64,000 bases of DNA from Helianthus annuus (GCF_002127325.2 NC_035447.2:28641249-28705248), one strand, 5' to 3'. Shown: positions 1 through 12,199, numbered from the stretch's first letter. A program made the numbers and translations. The notes: generated from the letters alone by a model not told the origin.

Positions 1-494
1 AAACCATGCCTAATTCATGTTCCAAATGAGGATTCTAACACATACTCATACTCAATTTCATACAATTTCGAAATTCACAACATAACCCACTTCGGGCATG
101 ATCATAAATCTAACTTTCAAGACATACCTCGCGATCCCCTTGTGAAGGTGATCAATAATCCGTGCTCGGTTAAGAGTTTAAGCTTCATTTAACCTTTCAA
201 TTTGATGATTTCTTGATTAGGGTTCTTGAGCTCTCATGGAGCTTCCTGGCTCATTCTAGAACACACGTACGTGTGTGTGTTTGTGTGTATGTTTCATATG
301 TATAACCTCAACTTTCATTTTACCTCCCTTTAGTCCCTCATGTTTGATAATTAAACATAATTGGCACCATTTTCATATTTCCTTAGCTTTTTACCTTTCC
401 CTTAACTAGGTTAATTAGCCTAGTTACTTATTTCATAATATATCCTAAAGGTACATACAACAATATAAACATTCGGGTTTTGGGGCGTTACACG
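1..494 (-). mobile_element. Terminal part of a gypsy-type LTR, cut by the window edge
   Basis: Read on the minus strand, an LTR-like sequence starts at 494 with TGTAACGCCCC and runs off the left edge. The same opening, TGTAACGCCC, begins the chromovirus LTRs at 55228 and 58895. The sequence beyond 495 is the 3' untranslated region of the copia element, so this LTR most likely inserted there. No gene is visible in these 494 bases. The other end and the target duplication lie outside the window, so the assignment rests on the terminal motif and the abrupt change of sequence. Confidence 0.5.
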
Positions 495-1011
495 AAGGAA
501 TTTTGTGGGAGATGGAAAGAAAAACTGCTTTGAGAAGAGAATTTTTGTGAATTCAATTCGACAGTAAAACCCTGTTTGGATGGTGAGTGGGGAGTTTTAT
601 AGGAGAGATAGTGAATGCTGACGTGGCAGGCGTTACGAAAAGTCTGACTGCTATGTACTGCCCACGTGACAACCACTGGTGAAAATGAAGGACAGTACTT
701 TTGGTGAAAGCAATGGATGAAAGCAGTGGAAAAGGGACAGTGGATAATTTTTACTATCAGTAGATAGCATATCAGTGGATAAGACACTGCTTTTGAACAA
801 CAGTGGTTATCAAGGAATGAGAGAACAGAGGTTGCCTTTCAGCAATGGGCAGACTTTTTGATGTAGAGCAGACTTTTGAACAATCAGTGGTTATGGCAGA
901 CTTTTAAGGATTTTAATGAAATTTTCATTTTTAAGCTATTTTTAAGGATGGATTTTTGATTTTCTGAAAACATTTTGTTGCTTTTATTCATAGAAAACAA
1001 GATGTTGCTTG

Positions 1012-4000
1012 TTATTCCATGTTCAGCATCCCAATCCTAGAGACCAGACTTTCAAAAGTGGTTGTATCAAGTGCTTTTGTGAGCACATCTGCCAGCTGGT
1101 CTTTAGTTGGGACATGATGCAGAGAAATCAAACCTTTTTCATAGCAATCCCTCACAAAGTGATGTCTGATGTCGATGTGTTTGGTGGTAGAATGGGAAAC
1201 TGGATTTTTGATGATATTTTCTGCTGCCTGGCTATCCAGCATAAGTGGTGTCTTTAAGGCAGTGATACCAAAATCCAGTAACTGATTTTGAAGCCCCAGG
1301 AGTTGGGCTGTACAGCTTGCAGCAGCAATGTATTCAGCCTCAGCAGTGGATGTTGAAACTGCTGCTTGCTTTTTGCTTTGCCAAGAAACTAAGCAATCAC
1401 CTAGAAACTGGCACCCTCCTGAAGTGGACTTCCTTGTTGTGTGGCAACCAGCAAAGTCACTGTCTGAGAAACCTGAAAGCTTGATATTCCCATTAGCTGG
1501 ATACCAGATACCAAGTGTGGGAGCACCTTTTATGTATCTGAGAATCCTTTTTACAGCAATGAGATTAGATTTTCTGGGAGCTGATTGACTTCTTGCACAG
1601 ACACATATTGCAAACATGATGTCTGGTCTAGATGCAGTTAGGTACAGTAAAGACCCAATCATGCTTCTATAAAGTGTTTGGTCAATCAGCTCATCCTTTT
1701 CATCAGACATGACCAGCTTATTTGTGGCCATGGGTGTGCTGCATGGTTTACAATCATTCATATCAAATTTGGTTAAAAGTTCTTTAGCATATTTGCTTTG
1801 ATGAATGAAAGTTCCATTTTGCATTTGTTGTACTTGGAGACCAAGAAAGCATTACAGCTCACCCATTGCACTCATTTCAAACTCAGCTGTCATGAGTTCT
1901 CTAAACTCTTCACACATTTTGGTACATGTGCTTCCAAAAATAATGTCATCCACATAAATTTGGACAATCATTAAATCTTTCCCTCTCCATTTAAGAAACA
2001 GTGTTTTATCAATGGTACCTCTTTTGAAACCATTTGAGAGTAGAAAGTTGGAAAGAGTTTCATACCAGGCCCTTGGTGCTTGTTTCAGGCCATACAAGGC
2101 TTTGTTTAGCCTGTAGACATGATCAGGATAAAATGGATCCTCAAAGCCTGGAGGTTGACATACATATACCTCTTCTTGCAATGTACCATAGAGGAAAGCA
2201 CTTTTGATATCCATCTGAAACACCTTCATGTTGTGGTTGACAGCAAAGGCCAGGAACAGTCTGATAGCTTCCAATCTTGCAACAGGGGCGAATGTTTCAT
2301 CATAATCAATCCCCTCTTCCTGTCTGTAACCTTGAACCACAAGCCTGGCTTTGTTCTTGACAACAATGCCCCTTTCATCTGTTTTGTTCTTGAAGACCCA
2401 CTTTGTGCCAATGGGACTTACCTCTTTTGGCAGTGGTACAAGCTCCCATACTTGTTGTCTCTTGAACTGTTGGAGCTCCTCTTGCATGGCTTCTACCCAG
2501 CTGTTGTCTTTCAGTGCCTCTTGGTACTTGACTGGCTGATGGAGTGATAGAAAACCAGCAAAAAGACAAATGTTTTGGGTTTGGCTTCTTGTGAGCACCC
2601 CTTCATTGATGTTGCCAATGATTTGATCAGGTGGATGAGATCTCAAGAAGATTAAATCTCCTTGATATGGTATGATGGCATTTGTTGGTGAAGGCTGCAA
2701 ATGTGTATCATCTGAGCTAACCACTGCTGGTGACTTTGATGACCCATCAGTGGCTTCAAAAGGTGGTGGAATGGGTGGTAATGGAGTGGACCACTGCTGA
2801 CTTTTATCCACTGTTTGAGGACTTTTGTCAGCAGTAATTGAGGATATGGAAGCAGTGGTGGATGGGCTACTTTGATCAACAACTGTTGATGCAGCAGTGG
2901 TTGAGCTTTGACAGTTGTTTTGAACAACTGATGCTTTCCCTTTTGTGGCAGACCTTTGAGGGATGATGACTTCATACCCATAGTCTGGTGTTGTATCCTC
3001 TGATGGACCTGCACTGTTAGTCTTGACAACAGTATTTTCAAAAGTGAATTTTTCAAGATCAAACAGTTCAGCAGGATTTGCTGGGATTTTCATTGATGAA
3101 AGTTCATTGAACTTTACATCCAAAGTCTCCTCCACTACCTTGGTCCGTGCATTGAACACTTTGTAGGCCTTGGCAGTGGTTGAGTATCCCAGAAAATAAC
3201 CACAATCAATTTTGGCTGCAAATTTTGAAATGGAATCTTTTAAGTTCAAAATAAAGCATGGGCAGCTAAATACCTTGAAGTATGAGATCAGTGGTTTGAT
3301 TTTATACAGAATTTCATAGGCAGTCTTTTTGTGCCTGGGGTTGATTAAAACTCTGTTCTGGATATAGCAAGCAGTGTTTACTGCCTCTGCCCAGAAAGTT
3401 AATGGCAAACCTGAATCTGCAAGCATGGTTCTGGCAGCCTCAATCAAAGTTCTGTTCTTTCTTTCAACAACCCCATTCTGCTCTGGTGTTCTAGGGATGC
3501 TGTACTGCCTTACAATCCCTTTCTTCACACAGAAGGCATTCAACTCCCTATTTTTAAATTCTGTGCCATTGTCACTCCTAAAGCTTTTCACTGGAAGATC
3601 AAATTGCTTTTCAACCTGTGTCACAAAGTCTTGCAAAATGCCTGCAGTTTCATCTTTATAGTGCAAAAAGAAAGTCCATGTAAACCTAGAAAAGTCATCA
3701 ACTATAACTAAACAATATCTTTTCTTTTTGAGGCTCATGACTTGAACTGGGCCAAACAAATCCATGTGCAGCATTTGCAAACACTGGGTTGTTTTGGACT
3801 CCTCAATGGACTTGTAGGAACTTTTATATTGTTTTCCTTTTAAACAGGAAATGCAATGTTCAGGACATGAAAACACTTTTTATGGTAGGCCTCTCACCAA
3901 ACCATTTTTTGAAATTTCTGTTATTGTCTGAAGATTTGTGTGTCCCAGTCTTTTGTGCCAAAGTTCTGTCTCTTTGTTAGAGGCGGCTGAGAACAGACAG

Positions 4001-4431
4001 GCATCAGCTCTGGGACACTCTTTAGACATGTCAACAACATAAACATTGCCACTTCTTTGAGCAACAAGTTTTGTTTGACCATTTTTAATTATTGCTTCAA
4101 TCTTTTTGACCATTTCTGGTCCAACAATCCTACAACAATCTTTTGTGAAGAATGACCCAAACCCTTTGTCACTCATTTGAGACACACTCAGAAGGTTGAA
4201 TTTTAGATTGTCTATTAGATTGACATTTTCAAATTTTACATTGCCAGATTGCACTGTTCCAGACCCCAGAACTTTCCCTTTACTATTATTTCCAAAGGAT
4301 ATATCACCCCCACCATGGATTTTAAAGTCTTTGAGGAGGGCTTTACATCCTGTCATGTGCCTGGAGCCTCCACTATCTACATACCATAGACTATCAAAGC
4401 ATGCAGAAGCTCCCTGCACATGAAGTAAAAG
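1012..4431 (-). pseudogene. copia pol pseudogene: protease-integrase-RT-RNase H
   Basis: One reading frame runs from about 4419 to 1012 and is interrupted by two TAA codons, at 3880-3882 and 1852-1854. In order: aspartic protease with a YVDSGGSRHM motif (normally DSGCS or DSGAS) near 4380; the integrase core with the catalytic triad seen as [15 protein letters not shown] and [10 protein letters not shown] (about 3760-3440); a reverse transcriptase with FQMDIKSAF and the YVDD box (about 1945); and RNase H with GFSDSDFAG and STAEAEYIA (about 1500-1300). The catalytic residues are all still present, so the loss of function comes from the stops rather than the active sites. The junction with gag near 4420-4434 is out of frame. 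It follows a pyrimidine-rich stretch ending in CAG, so a spliced or frameshifted junction is possible. Confidence 0.9.
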
Positions 4432-4433
4432 GA

Positions 4434-7400
4434 TTAGTTCATTAAGGACTCCAAAGCCAACAGGGCTTTGGATGGGGTCTCAACAGTGTCTGGTATGGAT
4501 GCAGTGTGATGGGCAGTGGTTAAGTCAGGGGTTTGGACAGTTTTAGTACTGTTTCTTGCTAACCACTGTTGGGGGTCTTGCCCAATCAACTGCTGGTAAC
4601 CGAAAGGATGCCTATTCACTCTGGGTTTAGAGGGCTTTTTGTAGACCTCATAAACGTGTGGAATCCTTTGGTAAGACTGTTTTTCCTTGCCCTTTCTGAA
4701 TTGATTGGCAGGAGGTGCATCAGTAACCTGAACATCTCTTTTGACAGATGTTTGGTTCAGCTGTTTTGTGACAGCTGTTTGAACTGGCACAAACAGTGGT
4801 TGTTTCTTTGTGAACTTGATAGATGATGAAGGTGCTGATGAACTCAAGGATGTTTTAGCCATGTACTCATTCTTCTTTTCATTGAAGTTTTTGAGGTACA
4901 CACATGCCTGAGTTTTATGGTTTGTTTTACCACAAACACTGCAACTTTCAGCAGAAGTAGTGACACTTGTTTTGGTTAAGTCATAAGCTTTTAGATGGAA
5001 ACAATCTTTTGTTAGATGGTTCCTCTTCTCACAGAATTCACAAAACAAGTTATCAATTTTCTCTTTCTTCTTCCTCTTTTCAGACTCCTTTGTAGCAGAG
5101 GTTTTGACCACTGCTGGAATGTCCTTAAGAGGAATGACTTTAGCTTTTGGAGCCTTAACACCATCAGTTGATGTAAAGTCCATTGGCTTGAAATTTTCAA
5201 GGATATCACACTCATCAGACCATCTTGGTTTAAATTGATGATTTTCAATCTCCTCAAATGCAGAGGGACCCACTGGTCTGTCAAGTGTGATTTTGTTACC
5301 AAGTTTGTCAGTGATTTTCACTTCTTGGCCATCCTTGTTTGTTGGGATGAACTCAGTAGTTTCATCAGTGGTTGAAACAGATTTTCCAAAAGCAGTGTTT
5401 TCATCATCATGTTTTCTATAACCAACCCCAAATTTTACATTGCTTTTTATCTGTTTCTCAAGCATAACCTCATACCCTTTGCATGATTCCACCCATTTTT
5501 CACAAGTGATCTGGGTGGATTCTAACTCCTTTTTGCAAACTTGGTATTTTTCTACCATAGTTTGGAGTTGGGTTTTGGTTATGCTTTGCTCTTCTTTCAA
5601 ACTGCTAATCTCTTTTTCCTTTTCAGACAACTTGTTTTTAAGTTCTTTTAAAGATCTTTCAAATTTGACTTCATCAGTTAAGATTTTGTTCCTAAGGTTT
5701 TCATTCACCTCTTTGATGTTGGCAAAAGCAATAATGCAATTGTCAGAACATAGTTTTTCTAGAACTTGAGGTGATACCTTGGCAGCAGCCATCATTGTAC
5801 AATCACATTTAGGATTCTCTTCCTCATCAGCTCTCTCTTCTTCCTCACCAGCCTTTTCATCTTTCTTGTCTTCTTCAGACCATAGATCTATCATTGGTTC
5901 AATCAGGGCACCTGAACTTTCTCCCAGCAGTATTTCATCAGTCACAGCAGTAACCACTGCTTCAGTCACCTCTTCCATTGTTTCAACCTTCAGCTGTTCC
6001 TCCTCAGATTCAACCCCCTCCTGTATTGACTCTAATGCCATCAAACAAAATTCATTGTGAGAAGAATCATTTGAAGCATATAGTGCAAAATTTTCATCAT
6101 TAAGATTTTCAGGCATACTGCTCCAGTCAACAAACTCTTGACTAAAGAAACTTTGTTATTCAGGTTGTGTAACTACTGGAGCAGTAGTTTGAGGTGCAGA
6201 TTGCACTTGTGCCTGGGGAGCACGGGTTTGAACAAATTGGATCTGTGGAGCAGTTGTTTGGACATAATGCACTGGCATAGGGGCAACAGCATAGTGAGCA
6301 GTGTTCACATGTGCTGCTGGGGCATATTGGGCATAGTGCACAGTGTTTTGAGTTTGAGGTCTAGGATTTGAACTAGGGTGAGTAACTATGGGACCAGTTG
6401 TTTGACTCCTACATTCCCTAGCAAAGTGTCCCAACCTGTTACACTTGAAACACTTGATTTTCGATTTATCCAGCCCAACCCTTAAGTTCCCATGAAGACC
6501 TGGAAATTTTCTCCCAGTTCTCTTATAAAACTTGCTAGTTCTAACACTTAGCAAGGCCAGTTGGTGCAGGATGTCCATTTCTTCTAGGTCAGTGGGGTCG
6601 AAATGCTGTAAATCATTGAGTTCAAAGCTTAAATTGTCTGACATCTGGTTTTCATTTGCAGTGAATGCATAACCTGTAGAGTGAGGATCAGGGTTGTTGA
6701 AGTTTGCACCAGCAGTTATGTCAATGAAGTGATCATAACCCTGATCCTTACCACTACCACCAGATTCTTCTTGACCCAGAAGAGCAGTGTTACCGAATGA
6801 ATAATCATCAACGGTTTTCCCTGACTCTTGTAACTTCCTTTTCTGGTTCAACTCCCTCTCAAAGGTCAGGAGTCGACCATGGAGTTAGGTCAAGGTCAGA
6901 TCCTTGAACTCAGGTGCAGTTCTGGTGACAATAGCTATTGTGTCCCATTTTTCTGGCAGTGATCTGAGGAACCTGCTATTTTGAGTCGAGTTTGAAAACG
7001 TGACCTTAACAAGCCTCAGTTCACTGATAAGACAACTGAAACGCTCAAATTGTTGAGTCAGTGATTCACCTTTAACATGACAAAATGTTTCATACTGTTG
7101 GTTCAGTTTCCTTATTGTTTTCTATGACCTCTTCGGTACCTCCAAACTGTTCCTTAAGTGCGTCCCACAACTCTTTGGCACTGTTACAATGTAACAGTCC
7201 AGCATATATTTCGTTGGGGAGCGCTGATGCAACAATACTAAATGCTTTAGCATCTAGTTCAAATTTTTGATAATCCGTCTCAGTATAATTTTCAACAGGT
7301 TTAGGAACAAATTTTTTAGCATCTTCAGCGCTTGGCACTGTAGGAACATGAGGACCAAAGATAACAGACTTCCAACAACCTGTGCTTTGTTGAGCAAGGA

Positions 7401-7506
7401 TGTGACCCATCCTCCTCTGCCAGATGTTGTACTCATTTCTTTTTAGCATAGGTGGTTTAAAAAGCGAGCCAATGTTGTTTTTATCGTCCTGAGATTGTGA
7501 CGTCAT
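4434..7506 (-). pseudogene. copia gag pseudogene with zinc knuckles and coiled coil
   Basis: It starts at ATG 7504-7506. The first part (7506-7090) is a UBN2-type copia gag: an IWQRRM segment and an ELWDALKEQF segment. A single-base slip near 7108 puts the rest in another frame. Further breaks are a TAA near 6884 and one at 6156-6158. Zinc knuckle CFKCNRLGHFARECRS lies near 6440, and two more knuckle-like motifs (CEFCEKRNHLTKDCF and CSVCGKTNHKTQACVY) lie near 5030 and 4920. An acidic stretch at about 5870 and a Lys/Glu-rich coiled coil (about 5690-5480) precede them. The product would form the virus-like particle. The coiled-coil extension is typical of SIRE-like elements. It ends at a TGA-type stop near 4434, out of frame with pol. 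Confidence 0.85.
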
Positions 7507-7655
7507 TCTTGTTGTTTTACAGGTACTGAAAAATCAACTATAATGGTGATTAATCCTTACTCTGTTTTTCAACGACGAACAAACGATCAGTATCAACTGT
7601 TTTGAGCTGAACTATTTACGTCAAAATGATTGTTAAATCAAATTTGACTGTTCTA

Positions 7656-7667
7656 GCTCTGATACCA
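7656..7667 (-). other. Primer-binding site, initiator tRNA-Met type
   Basis: Minus-strand TGGTATCAGAGC lies three bases inside the LTR edge at 7670. It is complementary to the 3' end of plant initiator tRNA-Met, the usual primer of copia elements. Confidence 0.9.
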
Positions 7668-7669
7668 AT

Positions 7670-8406
7670 TGTTGGATCTGAGTTTCCTTTTGATTGTACT
7701 TTTATTTGTAAAATAAGATGGAAATGAATGAGTGTGCAGCGGAAATTAAGATGAACACAAACTTTGTATACAATCAAATGAGAGTAATACTTTTAATCAA
7801 ACATCTGTGCACAAAGAACCGAATGATTGAATTTATTTCAAACACGATTACATGATGATGTATGAATGCAAACTCCCCCTCAGCCCGAGCTCAGTAGTTT
7901 GTTCGTGCAAAGAAGACGAATGATGTGAAGAGCTAATAGAACAGTACAAAGTACTGTACTATTTATAAGCACTTGCAAACTAATGAGCATCTTTAGCTGA
8001 CGTCACCATGAAAGTGACATCTAACCTCCTAACAAACTCTAACCTCTGATCTATACAGACACTGCTTGTGTTAACTACTGCTATTACATTCTATTACATA
8101 ACAGACTATAGAACAACTGCTGCAACCTTCTACTACTGTGAACCCAGCAGCACTTGTCCGGATTAGCAGTGCTTGACTCAAGGTAGTAGATTGAATCAGC
8201 AGGACTTGAGTCTTCATCAGATCTTTAATTGTGCAGCAGTTATTGGTCAGCAGTTAGTAAGATCAGCAGATAGGAGGTCATCAGTTGTTGTAATCACTTT
8301 CAAGGGGAGAGATATGTATATCAGCATCTGCTTATTTTGAATCCACTGAGCTGATCCAGTTTTGGCTTTACATTATCTGTTCCTCTGATAGGGTTCAATC
8401 CCAACA
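7670..8406 (-). repeat. 5' LTR of the copia element (737 bp)
   Basis: It begins TGTTGG and ends CCAACA in plus-strand reading, so it has short inverted termini and TG...CA ends. It abuts the primer-binding site. A minus-strand TATAAATA lies at 7960-7967 as the likely U3 promoter. A related but diverged LTR lies at about 13500-14195. The partner 3' LTR of this element is missing. Confidence 0.85.
7960..7967 (-). promoter_or_regulatory. TATA box of the copia LTR
   Basis: Minus-strand TATAAATA lies inside the LTR, upstream of gag in transcription order. It was assigned by motif and position only. Confidence 0.55.
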
Positions 8407-8458
8407 ATAGGCTTAAATCAATTAGAACAGTGAGCTTAATCAGTAAGCTTAAAACAGT

Positions 8459-8471
8459 GGCTCTGATACCA
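8459..8471 (-). other. Primer-binding site of a second minus-strand element
   Basis: Minus-strand TGGTATCAGAGCC lies nine bases from the LTR edge at 8481. It shows that the LTR to its right is a 5' LTR whose internal region pointed left. Only about 70 bp of that internal region remain before the copia LTR at 8406. Confidence 0.75.
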
Positions 8472-8480
8472 CCTTATTTC

Positions 8481-9914
8481 TGTCACGGCCCCTGACCCGG
8501 TTTTACCCGTTTCAGGAGCCGCGGGACGGAAATCCTGCGGTATTTAAATTTTTGGCGACAGCGGAAGTCTTTTTAAAACAGGATCTTTCAATAATTTAAA
8601 CTGCTCGCTTTATAACTTTAGGGATAAATTCCCGAAATTTACAACAATGTGATTTCCCAGGGAAATCTTTATTTTTCAAAACATGTTTCTTTTTTTTATT
8701 TATACTGAGCCACTTTTCTAAGTTGGGAGTGCTTCACGGCACTTCTCTTTCTTTGCTCACAACATATCACCTGAAACATGTTTGAAAAAGGTTTTATCAG
8801 CGGGGAAATACTGAGTGAATCATTCATTTTACTAAAACGACCCATTAGTTATAATTCACAGTATTAAGAGCGATTACAATGTTTCTGATATCAAAGCAAC
8901 TACCCACGGTATTTTACCACTCGACCCATTGGCCCACCTGTCCAATGGTGTCTGTGATTATGGTCATATCACCCATTGGCTGCCCCAATGTTGAAGATTA
9001 TCAAGTAATGTATACAAAACCCCACATACCGGCTGTAACTTGGTGATTACAAAGACTTAATCCCTGTAATTATAACTTTGAAAATAATTTGGAGTTTTGT
9101 AAAACAGTTGATAAAAAGAGAATGACTCACATTGCAGATTTTACGAGCAGAGTTTAAGCCTTACTGATTTGCCTGTGATTAACCTAATTTAATTAACAAT
9201 GTACACACAAACGGGTTAGTAACTAATTCAGCAGTTACGTCAATTCACGAGATTAAACCCTCACAACAATTAATAAGTGCAATACTTAATAATTCAATGG
9301 ATTAACAACGAATGACAGAGCATAGTCCGAATTTGAACAGCACTCAAACATTTAAGTCGAAATCACAATGAATAACAAAGTATCAGCTCAATTTGAGCAG
9401 CACCCAGACAATCGTTGGATAGTTATAATCGATCGGACGTTGAATCGTAATAGCGATCGAGTTATTACCCTGATTGCGGCAACACCTCGTGATCGTGTGT
9501 GTGTTTATTGTAGTATTACAGCCTTAACTCGACGTACAGACAGCAACTTTACGTCGTTTTCATTTCTCAGTTCAAGTCCCAAAGTCGGCTATTTATAGTG
9601 ATTTTTGGGACATGCTTACGGACCGTAAGCCCTTTCCTTTGCGGTCCGTAAGCTAAGCAGTCTAATTCATAGGCTGCCTAGGCTCGGGTATAGCTTGGGT
9701 GATTCAACAATTTGGCCAATCAGATGCTAGAAACGTTTAATTTAGATAATTGTTAAACTAGGGTTTGCCCCCCTTGAGTTTTAGGGGCCCTGATCCTGTT
9801 TCCGATTGTTCTGAAAATTTTAGGGCCAATGCAGAATTACTTGGGTGTCTCAATTAGGGTTTTCTTATTGACTAATTATCGTCCTAATTATTGATTTTAG
9901 TGACAGTTGTTACA
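8481..9914 (-). mobile_element. LTR (1434 bp) of a gypsy-type element
   Basis: Bounded by TGTCAC at 8481 and GTTACA at 9914 in plus reading, with the primer site next to its inner edge. A TATA motif (minus, 9590-9597) and an inverted CTTACGGACCGTAAG-type repeat at about 9612-9652 lie within it. It interrupts the reverse-transcriptase pseudogene that resumes at 9915. The body of the element is absent here, apparently replaced by the copia insertion. Confidence 0.7.
9590..9597 (-). promoter_or_regulatory. TATA box of the 8481-9914 LTR
   Basis: Minus-strand TATAAATA lies within the LTR. Motif evidence only. Confidence 0.5.
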
Positions 9915-12199
9915 GTGCCACCCCCATCATTGCCTTCCAACCCTATTGCAGCAGAGGATTGCGTACTTAAATGTATCCAATCCTTCCCTAGAGGGACATC
10001 TTGTGGCAGAGATGGGATGCGGGCCTAACACTTGTTGGACGCTATTGGTTTTGAGGGTTCAGTAAGTTCCTCGGGTCTGCTCACAGCCATTACTGGAGTT
10101 GTCAACCTATGGCTTGAGGGGCTTTGCCCTAAGGTGTTGGCTGAGTTTGTGGCCTCAGCCCCCCTCACCCCCTTATTGAAACCTGATAATGGTATTAGGC
10201 CTATCGCCGTGGGGGGCATCTGGCGTAGGTTGGTCTCTAAGGTGGCTATGAAGAAGGTTGGGAAGGACATGGCCCAGTATTTGGGGGATTTTCAATTCGG
10301 GGTTGGTACACCAAATGGGGCGGAGGCGGTCCTTCATAGTGCGAACAGGTTCCTGAACTCTTTTCATGAAGATGGGTCCATGGCCTTGCTCACGGTAGAC
10401 TTCACCAATGCTTTCAACATGGTTGACCGCTCAGCGTTCCTCCAACAGGTCCACCAACGTTGTCCATCTATCTATCGGTGGGTCCAGTTCCTGTACGCCC
10501 AACCCGCTAGGTTGTATGTTGGCAGCGATTGTATTAGGGCCACCACTGGAGTGCAACAAGGAGATCCCTTGGGGCCCCTTCTCTTTGCCCTAGCCTTACA
10601 CCCACTTATTCTCCGTGTCCAGGAGCACTGTAACCTCCCCTTTCATGCTTGGTATTTGGATGATGGCACGATTATAGGTAACGCAATGGAAGTTGCTAAA
10701 GCCTTGGACATCATCAACACGGAGGGACCATCCCTAGGGCTCCATCTCAATATTAAGAAAACGGAAGTGTACTGGCCATCGTGTGACGGTCTCAAGGTTC
10801 AGGACGGCCTTTTCCCGAGAGGGATAGGTAGACCTGAGAGGGGGGTTAAGCTCCTTGGGGGGGCGGTTAGCCGAGATTCTGTTTTTATCGGGGAATTAGC
10901 AGGGCGGCGGGCATTGACAGCGGTTGACCTTATGAAACTCTTGCCCTGCCTCCAGGACCCCCAGTGTGAGCTTCTTCTTTTAAGGTCATGCATGGGGGTA
11001 GCTAAGTTACTGTTTGGGCTGCGGACCTGCCAACCCCACTTGATGGCCAATGCGGTATCCTATTTTGATGATGGTCTTCGAGAGGCTATCGAAGACATTG
11101 TTGTTTGCGGGGGGTCCTACTTCGGTGACCTTCAGTGGTGGTTGGCATCTTTGCCGATGCGTCTGGGTGGTTTGGGCCTCCTCTCAGCTCGGGATGTTCG
11201 AGTTTATGCTTTTGTGACATCTAGAGCTCAGTCGTGTGTATTGCAAGACCATATCCTTCGGAACAGTGGGGTTGTTAAGCTTGACGTAGACTACCAACAG
11301 GCCCTTGAGTACTTAAGTATCTCTCTTCCAGACTTTGATATTAGCGGTTTCTCTAATATGGACACCGCCCCCCCCCCCCCCCCAAGCCACAAAAAACTTT
11401 GGCGAATGCCCTATTTGACAAAATTGCTCGGAGTCTGGGAGAAACATTCAATTTGTCTCCCCGCCAGAAGGCGGTGATTGAGTGCTTGAAAGGCCCCCAT
11501 GCGCAAGATTTTTTGACTGTTATCCCGATCGAGGGGCTGGGGCAATGCATGTCGGCTGTTGAGTATAGGGCTATCCTCAAATACCGGCTGATGATCCCTA
11601 TGTATTCAGAAGATGAAACCTGCCTAATTTACCGTAAAGCCTGCATGGATAAATACGGGGAGCATGCTATTCATTGTAAGGAGCTCCCTGGTTTTAAATA
11701 TCGGCACGACTGGGTGAGAGATGTTTTGGGGGACATCTTGAGGAGAGCGGGGATTTCTGCCAAGAAGGAGGCCCCTGTGAATTTCCTTACAGATCCGATG
11801 GAAGGGAGATCTACATTGAGACTAGCGGATCTGCTTGTCTTTGGCTGGGCAGGAGGGAAACATGCTTGTGTGGATCTCACAGGAGTCTCCCCCTTAGCTG
11901 GTTTAAGGGAAAGCGGGTTTGTAGCAGGACAGGCTATAAGGAAAGCGGAATCTAAAAAGGTGGATAAACACGCTAAAGCATGTGCTGATAACCAACATGC
12001 ATTTGTCCCCTTCGCCTTTGACACCTTTGGCTCCCTAGCTCCAGAAGCTATCCGTTTGTTGACTAGGGTCCAAAAGGTTGTCCACAGCAGTTGCTCATCA
12101 ACAGGGGTGAAGGGGTTTGTCTTTAATAGGCTAGGGTTTGCTATTCAGAAAGGGGTAGCGGCGCAGCTTGTTGTTCGCTTACCTGCGATATTGATGTAA
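9915..12199 (+). pseudogene. Non-LTR reverse transcriptase with restriction-like endonuclease module, 5'-truncated
   Basis: The frame is open from the LTR junction at 9915, apart from a TAA at 10027-10029, and encodes an RVT_1-type polymerase. Motif A is LTVDFTNAFN (about 10394), motif B GVQQGDPLGPLLFAL (about 10550), and the catalytic box AWYLDDG (about 10645). A 16-C run at 11368-11383 breaks the frame; the other frame continues from there to 12199. The C-terminal part has a degraded Cys/His cluster (CLIY...GEHAIHC, about 11620-11680, probably CCHC originally) and an RLAD-x(12)-VD motif (about 11822-11878). These resemble the CCHC and (K/R)PD-x(12-14)-(D/E) signature of restriction-like endonuclease retrotransposons such as R2 (family knowledge; assignment inferred). 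No APE endonuclease is present. The 5' part is lost at the LTR insertion. Confidence 0.75.
11368..11383 (+). repeat. Poly-C run that breaks the RT frame
   Basis: Sixteen consecutive C residues. The upstream and downstream halves of the RT protein are in different frames on either side, so an indel in this run is the simplest cause. Confidence 0.85.

Larger units (their letters stand above)
495..8406 (-). mobile_element. Ty1/copia retrotransposon, SIRE/Maximus-like, degenerate
   Basis: The element reads right to left: 5' LTR (7670-8406), initiator-Met primer site (7656-7667), gag, protease, integrase, reverse transcriptase, RNase H (ending 1012), then about 500 bp of 3' untranslated sequence to 495. 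The integrase-before-RT order is diagnostic of copia. The long gag with extra coiled-coil and zinc-knuckle sequence, and the long 3' region, suggest SIRE/Maximus (inference). The 3' LTR is absent because the sequence changes at 494/495 to another LTR. The coding region has at least two frame breaks and at least four in-frame TAA stops, so it is non-autonomous. Confidence 0.9.

Noticed and set aside
1009..1588. Plus-strand frames across the copia pol region
   Set aside because: They mirror the minus-strand RNase H frame, which carries the conserved residues.
9368..9598. 76-aa frame (+)
   Set aside because: Inside the 8481-9914 LTR, against its transcription direction; chance frame.
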